Part shown: positions 24,479 to 33,200 of the stretch, piece after piece | How positions within the stretch are numbered: the first letter of the stretch is position 1 | How the letters are laid out: every line of letters begins with the position of its first letter | Origin: Nageia nagi | Lineage: Eukaryota; Pinophyta | Assembly: GCA_050084985.1 (NCBI GenBank) | Contig: JBITNC010000001.1 | Location: 9,610,001 to 9,674,000 of the forward strand | DNA: 64,000 bases | Direction: 5' to 3' | The notes under the pieces: model-generated | Database searches by the model: none | Told to the model about the DNA's origin: nothing | Seen by the model: the letters and a program-made list of their open reading frames with translations, nothing else | Translations under genes and position numbers: made by a program

Positions 24479-25376
24479 ATGGCCCTACCGATCACACACC
24501 GAGAGGGACACAGAGCTGCCTTGGTGGCTGATTCTCCTACTGGTCATCAGGTACACTACCTCTTCTACCTTTTTCATGCTATGTTTTTGTTTGTCTTCAA
24601 GTTTTAGCCGCCTGTACACTGGTTTCCCGAATTTGCCCCTAGGGTTTTACTGTTGCATACCCTAGCTCTACGTTTTTCTCTTTTTAGTCTGCTTTTCGAA
24701 CTTTCGGTGCCATGGCTGCCTTATGCTCACCTGTACGAACCTGCACCCTGAATTTTATTGCCCTTTTTCACGGAAACAGGACCGCTGGCGATCCTTTCTG
24801 CCCTAGTTTGGACCGTGGGCGATCCTTCTCCTCTAACATAGACCGTGGGCGGTCCTCTTTTTCGTGTACTATTCCTTTGCTATTTGTGTTTCACGTCTTG
24901 ATACTGACTTGTCTTTCATTTTTCTTGCAGAGCCGTGCATACCTTATGCGACCCTCCGGTAAGAGTGACACCTTCACCACTGCCCAACAGTGGCCCCAAA
25001 CTGACGTAGCCCGAAGTATTCTGGAGGATATTTCATTCAGCCACCTTGCATTTGCTGAATATGTGTTTCATGACCGTAACATGCTTACAGCTTTGATGGA
25101 GAGGTGGGATCCAAATTCCAACACCTTTCACCTCCCCACTGGTGAGATTACAGTGACCCTAGAGGACATCTACAGGATCACTAGGCTTCCTATCAGGACT
25201 TACAGGCGGCCAACAAAGAAATCAAGGTCCCCTACGAGCAGCTTCACCAGGCCGAGAGATAGATCAGCGAGGAGAAGGCCCGCGCAGAGAAGTACAGGGC
25301 ACGATGCAGGGGTGGCACATCTAGCAGGGCTACAAGCTCTAGTGTAGGGGGTGGGGGGTCTAGTAGGAGATTTTAA
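24479..25376 (+). pseudogene. Plant mobile domain (PMD) gene, spliced and internally deleted, antisense in gypsy element 1
   Basis: Exon 1 is 24479-24550 (24 codons, MALPITHREGHRAALVADSP then TGHQ). A GT-AG intron covers 24551-24930 and exon 2 starts at 24931 in phase 0. Exon 2 encodes the beginning of a plant mobile domain: FAEYVFHDRNMLTALMERWD, FHLPTGEITVTLEDIYRIT and RLPI. PMD proteins occur as host nuclear silencing factors (MAIN/MAIL1 type) and inside plant transposons. After about residue 118 the domain stops. The rest, in a shifted frame from about 25200, encodes an acidic-basic coiled-coil tail (YEQLHQAER, SEEKARAEKYRARC) and a Gly/Ser end (SSVGGGGSSRRF) with TAA at about 25374. The middle of the gene, perhaps 300 codons, is therefore deleted. 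The open frame running to 25347 is a hybrid and not the ancestral protein. Confidence 0.75.
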
Positions 25377-25759
25377 ATCACTCTATGTAATCTCATCCAG
25401 TTTGCATTGTAAACAAAAACATTTTGATCATGATATATAAAACATAAACTTTGGTACCTGATTTGTTCTTTGTTCCTGTACTTGTGATGCTTGAATTTGT
25501 TGTTCCGTGATCCTTGAGAACGAACGCCAACGATACGACCTGAAATCCTGACTCTTCATGTTACAAACGTGCTTGGCATCTTTTGCTTCCCTCTGTTTCT
25601 CTACTAAAAGAGGACCGTCGGCGGTCCTATTATCACGAAATGCAATGCCGGTGTTCCTGTTATGGTGTTATGAAGCCTCCCAATCTCTTGCCCATGACGT
25701 CCGTTAGTAATCTGAACCATCTGCCAAGCTCTCTTTTTTTTTTTTTTACATATTTTGTC
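25377..25759. other. Spacer between PMD gene and gag in gypsy element 1
   Basis: Only about 380 bp separate the two convergent genes, where an autonomous element would carry about 4 kb of pol. It contains one copy of gaccgtcggcggtcc (25613-25627) and a T run at 25734-25747. Confidence 0.7.
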
Positions 25760-27887
25760 CTACCAAATAATACCTCCAGAGGGCCTAGAGCTCCCACTGG
25801 TGCTAGCCTCTGACTGTCTTTCTGATATCGTGACACCTTTTGTCATGTGCCCCTGGGCAAATAGTATTCCAGTGTTATGCTGTGGCATAGGGTTCTTATA
25901 TATCCCTAACTTCTCGTTATCTGTGTGTACTGGAGCCTTCTTCTTTTCTTCCGGCTTAGTGAATGATATAGCCTTCTTATCCACTAAATCCTGAATAATA
26001 TCTCTAAATTTTTGACATTCACATGTTTTATGGCCATGTCCCCTGTGATATCTACAAAACTCTCCTGTAGTTCTCGTGTTTCTTTGATTTATTGGTGGTA
26101 ACTGGATCAAACCTCTTTGCATCAAAGATTGCAACAACTTATCATGATCTTCAGTAACTTTAGCATATACTCTAGGGGCCCTTTGTTTTGTGAGTTCTTG
26201 CGGCTCTTTATTTGCCACAACTGTGGCTATCACTTTGACGGGTACTTATTTTTCATCTTTCTTATGCCCCCATAAACCAATTTTCATCAAGTGTCTTTCT
26301 TTTTGAATCATGGATGAGATCATTTCTGCCAAGGGTTGTTCCAGATAATTGAAAAATTCGAGCAGTACCTCATATCTTAATGACTTTATCAACATTTGTT
26401 TCAACTCTTTCTCATTTAGCACTATGTATGTAGCCACTTTTTTCCAAGCTGCTACAAACTCTTCAAACGATTGACTCTTCCCTTGTTTCATTCTAGCCAA
26501 ATCCATGATGGTAGGTTTTTTCTTTATGCTGTACTGATATTGATCCAAGAATTCTTGTTTTAACTGTCTATAGCTGATAATACTTTGGTCCTTTAAGTCA
26601 TAAAACCATTCTAAAGCTTCTTCCCCTAAACTGAGCTGAAATAACCTGGCTAACATATCTTCATCTTGAAGATGTCTGCATGCTGCCTCTTCGAAAATTG
26701 TGATGTGCATCCTTGGATCACTTATACCATCGTACTTGCTGAACTTGATATTTTTTCCTTCCCATTTTTTTTCTTCTGATTCTTGTGCAAAGAGGATGAT
26801 TTTCTGCTAGATATGTATTTGCCTTTTCATCATGTAATAATGTTAACTTTTTGAGTTGCTCGGCCATTGCTTGAAGCTGAGCCATTCTTAGTTTTGTTAT
26901 TTCTTTTTGTCTTTGTTTTTCTGTGTCATCCTTATCCGACTTCTCTTCTGGGGTTTTATACCCTCCTGTCTCTTCTTCTTTCTCACAATCTGATGCTCCT
27001 GGGGCAAATCTTAAACTCTGTTCCCTCCATTCCTGTACTAGCTGTATTTCTAGTTCTCTTATGATGATCTCCTTTGTGCATGATTGCGATTTATGATAAG
27101 ACCCTGAGCTGATAACTTTTCTTACCTCTGCTTCTTTGATCTCCTTCTCTCGATCTGACCAATAGGGATAAGCATTAACCAATCTTTGTGCTATAGAGTC
27201 CATTTCAAGTTCTGTCTCTAACTCATCATCTAATTCCTCATCAACATGTATCACTTCCTCTTCATCTGAATATTCATAACTCGTTTCTTCCTGCATTATT
27301 GCTTCATGATTTCTAACACATTCAACAAGAGTTAGAGGTAACATAGACTCACACATATTTGTTTTAATATCCCTAGGAGTGGCAATTTGTTGATTAAAGC
27401 ACGGCACATGATCTTCTATAATAGTCATAGTTGGTTTGATAAAAGATGCTCTAATAATTGATGTGAGATTGTTTGTAGTTTTAAATTTCCATAAATAGTG
27501 AAAAGAATATGCCGTACTAATGTCTGTAGCAAATTTGTAGAACATTCCAAAATCTTTCATAAATTGTTGCACTAACCTAAGTTTTTCCTCAGTTAGGTTC
27601 CAACTATTAAATCTATTAGGTCGGTATAGGGTTATTGACAACTCCTTTTCGAACATTTGATTAATATTTTCTAGGGTTTCGCCATCAGAACTATCATTGT
27701 CTTCGGAATCACCGTGATAGGATTCCTCATCCGAAAGTTTATCTTTAATAATCCATGGAACACTTTCCTTATTTAATCTAGCACTTTTTCTAGTTGGCTC
27801 TGTTCCTTTCCATGTTTTTCTTTTCCTCTTAGGTGATGATTGAACTAATGAAGAATAATCTAAAAATTAATCTATATCTTTGTGCAT
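25760..27887 (-). pseudogene. Gypsy element 1: gag (one frameshift, two stops)
   Basis: A Ty3/gypsy gag on the minus strand starting at the ATG at 27887, about 20 bp inside the primer site. An early TAA lies at 27867-27869. The N-terminal half (to about 26790) is basic then strongly acidic (YSDEEEVIHVDEELDDELE), with a coiled-coil stretch rich in K and Q. A frameshift near 26780 leads into the retrotransposon gag domain (DPRMHITIFEEAACRH, LARLFQLSLGEEALEWFYDL, YRQLKQEFLDQYQY, MKQGKSQSFEEFVAAW). After a TAA at 26246-26248 the nucleocapsid part has a zinc-knuckle-like FCRYHRGHGHKTCECQKFRD, a form common in Tat-type gags. It ends at 25760 with no pol beyond. Confidence 0.88.
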
Positions 27888-27905
27888 TTTTAAACTAGCA
27901 AGCAT

Positions 27906-27925
27906 GTTTCACGTCGGGTTCACCA
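27906..27925 (-). other. Primer binding site of gypsy element 1
   Basis: Two bases inside the 5' LTR the minus strand reads TGGTGAACCCGACGTGAAAC. The leading TGG pairs with a tRNA CCA end, as expected of a primer site. I did not identify the tRNA. Confidence 0.7.
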
Positions 27926-27927
27926 AA

Positions 27928-28739
27928 TGTTTACAAATAAAATTGAACGTGCAAATAAATAAACAAGCAAATATCTACAAACTCAATATTATCTGTATTC
28001 AAGCTACGGATAGCGATTTATTCTAGATAATCATAAACAACATAACCAATTCAGAAGTGTACTTGTACCAACCAAGACTGTGATTTGTGTACTTACCTCA
28101 CGGAACGTACCTGACAACGGAAGATGTAGATATTGGCGATGTACTGATGATGAGCTACCTTTCCAAAAGCATCGTGACCTGCAAGGATGCCAAAAGAGGA
28201 CCGCGGGCGGTTCGTTTCAGTAGTATTAGAGCACCGGTGGTGTTCTTCCGTTCACAAAGGAGCACCGGCGGCCTTATCTTAATAGCTTTGACCTCTCGGT
28301 TAGGTCCAGATCTTCAGTATGGATATCTCAGATAGCAGTATAATATCAGAATTGATCGCAGATGTCAGGAGAGCTCGTGTAAGGAAGCACACAAACCACA
28401 GCCTTGTAGGTGGTACCAAGAGATACCTTAAGGGGTAGCCACTTACAAGACCATACGCGGGATCATGTGTATCCTTGTTGTTGTGGACTTACTATTAGAT
28501 CCCTTATTTATATAGATAATAGATAATATCGCCCATAGGTCGGCGTGCATCTACATAAATAAGGTTAATTCACAATATTTAAGATAAACACATCAATAAA
28601 CAAGATAACCCATGCAATATTCATATTCAAACCAAACATTGATATTATCACTTTAATACATTCAAAGCATACATTTAAGTCAAGCATATTTCATTGATTT
28701 ATTGATTTAAAAGCATAAATTCATTTTTATGTGTTAACA
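27928..28739 (-). mobile_element. Gypsy element 1, 5' LTR (812 bp)
   Basis: Bounded by TG...CA, TATA box on the minus strand at 28514-28505. Where it differs from the 3' LTR it mostly has TG or CA against CG, for example gcatcg/gcgtcg, ggttcg/ggtccg and gaattgatcg/gaatcgatcg. That is the pattern expected of methylated CpG decay. Confidence 0.95.
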
Positions 28740-28744
28740 AGAAG

Positions 28745-29332
28745 TCAACCCAGTTACGAAAGCTTGCACTACTAGTAGCTAAATTTTGTGTTTGAGTTCA
28801 ATTTGACAAAAAAAACTACCCAAATAAATCAAGCTTATGATAGAGTCAAGAGAATAAACCCGAACAATCATGTATTAGAATAATATCATACATACAATAT
28901 GCTTCAAATTCTATCACCTTATAAGAAATTATTTAGAGAAGATAACTATAACACTTAAAGGGAAAAGAAATAGATACTAGAGACCCAAATAGAACCAAGA
29001 TGGATAACATAAGCATGAATCACATAAAACTAAAATTTGGGAAGAAATGGAGGAGGGAGAAATTCCCAATGAAGAAAGACATTAACCATAAAAGAACATA
29101 GAGAAAAAAAAAAAAAGATAAAGGAGGTAACTTAAGATGAGGTTGAAATTGAGGATTGATATGGTCACCAACAAATGGAAGCTCCACATGTAAAGGAAGA
29201 ATGGAAGATAGTCAAATCTAAATGAAGAGCACGTAACTTAATGACCATAACATATTTTAACTTAAATTATAATGGGTTAGTGATTGTGGGTGGAAAAGAT
29301 AAGGGAGAGCCCTACGAAGAATCCAATGAAGA
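28745..29332. other. No gene seen
   Basis: AT-rich flank of gypsy element 1, with an A run near 29110. Nothing was recognised. Confidence 0.5.
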
Positions 29333-29797
29333 TGTTAGGTACCTGGATATGGATATTATAAGTATTAAATTATATGTTCCATCTTGGAATATGAGATAAT
29401 CTCCTTTTCCATTGACCATATAATATACTATGTAATCATTATATTTTTTATGTTGTTAACCATCTTGAGATATATGTAATTAATTATGTTATGTCAGCCA
29501 TCTCGAGATATGTATCATTCAAATGCCTATAAATAAGTGTAGCCTTATGAAAATTAGGAAGTAAGGAGATCATTTGGAATATGTTGAGTAACCTTATAGA
29601 GTGGATTCCTTCCCAAAGGAGTATCTTATGGTGATGCCCTATCTTAAGGGTTTGACTTCTATTCTTGATATGCTTGGTTTAGATATTATGAGTTACTCTT
29701 CAATTGATGTTATGTGACGATATTATACTTGTGATTCTCTTCAATTTTATTATTTGGAGATATATGGGATATTATTGTATTCTTGTGATCTTAATAA
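29333..29797 (+). mobile_element. Probable 5' LTR of a third, decayed LTR retroelement
   Basis: Starts TGTTAGGTACCTGG and runs to just before TGATATCAGAGC at 29799-29810, a one-base variant of the tRNA-Met primer site. Internal phrases such as cctataaataagtgtagcc (29525) would serve as the TATA region. No second LTR was found, so the element is truncated or too diverged. Confidence 0.55.
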
Positions 29798-29819
29798 GTG
29801 ATATCAGAGCATTGATTTT

Positions 29820-31500
29820 GGCTATCTATGGGCAAGAATATTGATGTATTGGTAGGATTGAGTAAAATAATGATATCTCTATCATAATTACTAATATTTT
29901 AATAAAATTTTGAAGCTATTCAGATAATTATATTAGAAATATACAATTCAAATTTCATATCATTTGGAGCTATACTGTGAATGTTATTAGCATTTTATGT
30001 TTCACATGAAATTCATCATATAGTGTGGAAACAAGTCAATTGGTTTCTAATATTTGGTCAAAAGTTTTGGGTGTATAAGAATATAATTCTATCAAAATTT
30101 TAGCTCATTTGGATCTATATTGATAGACTTATGTGGGAATTAGATTTTTTTCAAAAAATCTTAGATGTAGACTTTTTAGTAAAAAGATCAAAGGTGAAAT
30201 ATTCATAACATTTGCATTAAATATTATTTTTTAACAAAATTTAAGATATAGTTGGATATAATTTGTACCTATCTATAGTCCAAATTTCAAAATAGTTTAA
30301 TGTAGTTTGAACAAATTATTAGTAAATTAGGGTTTCCATTAATTTCATTTAAGGATTGTACATAGAAATCAAAGAAAATATAATCATGTTTAGTCTAAAA
30401 GTCATGCAACAAGCATATGGATTAGCATTACTTGAAAAATTATAAACTTTTATCTATTGGAGCAATCACAAAGGAGGATACATTGCATGATGTATTTATG
30501 ATCCATGGTGACATACTTATGCATCTTCAAGATGTGTGTATCGAAATTAAGGATACACATACTCATCTTTTTAAATACCAACCCATTGATGATGAGGTTC
30601 TTCTTGAGGATCTAGTGGATCCATTCTATTTGAGTTTAATGGAGCATGTTGTAGAGTGTGAGGCCCTTTATCTTACTTATATAAGTATATATGATGGTAT
30701 GGAAGCTAAGGAAATTGAAAAGAATGATAAAAGTGTGTGTTTGAAAAATCAATTTTGCAAGTTAATGGTTGGAGTCAAGGGAAAAATGTTATTATTTTCA
30801 TCAATCTTAGTAGCAAATATAACTTGATCAATGCATATTTGGCTAAGGGTTTGAAGATTCAAGCAAAGAAAATCAAAGATAGAGAACTAGAAGGAGATAG
30901 TGTTCAAAGTTTTAAGACTGGAAGCTCAACATGGATCATTATATTTTGTATTCTAATTTTTATACTATGGAAATGAATGGGGTAGATATTGTTCTTGCTT
31001 ATCCTTACTTGAGATTTTTAGGTACTATTAATATTAATATTAAATATAAGTTCATGAAGCATTGGTACAATAAAAAAAGATAACAATATAGAATATTTCT
31101 CATTGTTAAAAGAAAGAAGATATGGTAAGGAAATAGATTGAATAAAAGGAAAAGGAATTTGAAATATAGTCGAAGAATAAATAAAGGAAGAATAATAAGA
31201 TATGTTAGTGGAACAGGTTGAAGAACACAAAGATATTGAGGAACATGTTATAGAACAAGAAAAGAAACTAGAAAAATAATCAAAGAATGAAGCAAAAAAA
31301 AAAGAATTTAAAGATGAAGATATGATAGAACAAGGACCAAGTCAACAAAAAAAGGATTCAAAGGATAAACTTGAAGTTTATCATCACCCACACCTTTGTG
31401 AGAGGCAACAATCATTAATATATGAATATAAAGAAATAAGGAAGCTATGGTGGATCTACATCGGGCTAAAGAGGTAAAGTACATGGGCATAATTAATTAC
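29820..31500 (+). pseudogene. Decayed LTR retroelement internal region with retropepsin-like remnant
   Basis: An open frame at 30432-30827 (131 codons, EDTLHDVFMIHGDILMHL) overlaps another at 30737-30976. The second reads KNVIIFINLSSKYNLINAYL and AKGLKIQAKKIK, as in the protease region of gypsy-type elements but without the catalytic D. In neighbouring frames FYTMEMNGVDIVLAYPYLRF and NINIKYKFMKHWYNKK follow at about 30950-31070. These resemble the protease C-terminus of plant gypsy elements. Past 31100 only a basic, repetitive Lys/Glu-coding stretch is seen. There is no RT. The function of the first frame is not recognised. Confidence 0.5.
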
Positions 31501-31799
31501 CACTAAATAATATTTCATTTGGATAGATGGATAGTGAAGATTAGCACCAATTTTCAACAAACTTTGAAGATCATATTATCCAATCTTTATTATATTTCAA
31601 ATTTGAAACATGTTTTGAGTGAGGATGTTATTAGAGGTCTTCATGGTTAGATTCAATTTTGTTTTATCTTTTCCTAAAGTATAGGGAATACTTGTGCCTT
31701 GTACTCTTTGTCAAGGTATTTTGAGCTCTTAGTGAGTCTAGAAAGTGTTTACTAGGTGATTATCCTATTTTGTGGCACTTTCTTAGGGTTCCAAAATCC
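31501..31799. other. No gene seen
   Basis: Low-complexity AT-rich sequence after the third retroelement. No domain or clear repeat was recognised. Confidence 0.4.
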
Positions 31800-32389
31800 T
31801 ACCATTAATGTCATGTGTTATCAAGGTTTGGAAAGATATTATTCACACTTTACTAGAATTTTAGAAGCATATCATTGATGCAATTAGTTACCAAGGTTCG
31901 AGAACCATGTTGTTGATGTCATCTATTACTAAGGTCCGATAAGCATGTTGCTTAAAATCATTTGTTACTAGGGTCCAAGAAGCATGTTATTGATGTTATC
32001 TATTACCATAGTATAAGAAGCTTGTTGTTGATATCATCATCTTTATGATATGATATTCAATGTTAAAAGTATTTTTCATAGTGTGACATACCTTGTGATA
32101 ATATAATCAACTTTGCAACATGGTGTTTAGTGTTTTAAGCATTTTCCAAAGTGCACCATACCTTATGTTGACATGATATTATATTTATCATTAAAATTAT
32201 TTCTCTAAGTGCAACATACCTTATGCTAATATCATCAAATTCATGATGGGGCATTTAGTGTTTAAAGTATTTACTGAAGTGTGGTAGACCTTATGCTAAC
32301 ATCATCAACTTCACAATGCGATATTTAATATTTTAAGTGTTTACTAGAGTGTGTCATACTTGGTGCTTACATCATCAACTTGAAGTTCC
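31800..32389. repeat. Degenerate tandem repeats (two families)
   Basis: About 31815-32035 repeats a roughly 55-bp unit (ctaaggtccgataagcatgt, tgatgtcatctattac). About 32040-32390 repeats a unit of roughly 75-80 bp (taccttatgctaacatcatc, tttagtgttttaagtatttac). There are four to five copies of each, with many substitutions. Confidence 0.75.
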
Positions 32390-33200
32390 AATATTGGTGT
32401 TTAGGGCCCAATATTGGTGTTTAGGGTCCAAAATTGGTGTTTAATGAAGGAATTGAAGGATTCTTAAGCCAATATCACTTGTGCATACTTCAACAAATTA
32501 ACACTCATTATATCATCTTACTCTCAAAATATCAATAATAAATCACACAAAGTGAAACATAAGAAGTATAGTGGTTTCTCTCTAAGATAGTAAATCCACT
32601 TGAATCTAAATCTATTACTTCTCTTCTCAATATCTCTCTTACAATCTTTCTATCAAACTAGATCTCTAAACAAGCTACTAGCATTATAATGCTTCTACAA
32701 GTGTATTGTACAACAAGGCCTAGCCTACCTTTCATAGGCTAAAATCATACTTTGGTTCACCCTTTTACCCAAGGAGAATAGCAAATTCCATAGGATATCC
32801 ATATCCTCACAATAGGTGGGAATGGTAGGTGGAAAGGTTTTTACTCATGACTATTCAAAAGTTACATATGCCCATACTTCTATTTTAAGTATGTGGGTTT
32901 ACATGCACATGTGGAAATACCCCTAATAAAAATAGATGGAGAATCTACATTTGCATACATGGATAATCCACATTTTATAATAATTGGATTATTCCATATT
33001 ACAAAATATTTTTCCTCCTAACTTAGGTGTTGTATATGTTTGATTTTCAATTAATTAGAAATAATATACATAAGTTGTTTACACAATAATGCATTATAAG
33101 TTCTAACATTTAAGGCCCAACATTGGTATTTAAGACCTTACATTGTTGTTTGAGGTTTCAAAATTAGTTTTTAAGGTTTGGCATTGTTCTTTAAGGTCTA
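32390..33200. repeat. About 20-bp tandem repeat split by a solo LTR
   Basis: Left of the LTR, 32390-32444 repeats attggtgtttagggtccaaa about three times. Right of it, 33109-33200 continues with ggcccaacattggtatttaa and similar units. The LTR at 32445-33108 interrupts one array. Confidence 0.8.
32445..33108 (-). mobile_element. Solo LTR, 664 bp, with TTTAA target duplication
   Basis: On the minus strand it starts TGTTAGAACTTATAATGC at 33108 and ends CAATTCCTTCA at 32445. Direct TTTAA copies flank it (32440-32444 and 33109-33113). No internal region or primer site adjoins it, as expected after recombination between two LTRs. Its start resembles that of the LTR at 7809-8309 (TGTTAGAATTTGTAATG), so it may come from a related copia family. 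Confidence 0.88.

Larger units (their letters stand above)
21727..28744 (-). mobile_element. Gypsy element 1: complete, non-autonomous, with gag and an antisense PMD gene
   Basis: Two direct repeats, 21732-22573 and 27928-28739, start tgtttacaaat and end gtgttaaca and are flanked by the 5-bp target duplication AGAAG (21727-21731 and 28740-28744). Gag runs on the minus strand, so the right copy is the 5' LTR. The primer site adjoins it at 27906-27925 and the polypurine tract adjoins the left LTR at 22574-22588. Between them lie gag (27887-25760), a plus-strand PMD gene (24479-25376) and subterminal tandem repeats (22830-24010). No protease, RT, RNase H or integrase is present, so movement would need proteins from a related element such as the one at 53-64 kb. 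Apart from one 31-bp duplication and one single-base indel the LTRs differ at only about eight positions, so the insertion is young. Confidence 0.95.

Noticed and set aside
24712-24930. N-terminal extension of the PMD frame upstream of the acceptor
   Set aside because: This stretch is the intron of the PMD gene, ending in TTTTTCTTGCAG. Its codons match no PMD sequence, and exon 1 at 24479-24550 joins in phase.
31018-31490. Short minus-strand frames
   Set aside because: They lie opposite the low-complexity Lys/Glu-coding tail of the third retroelement and show no domain.
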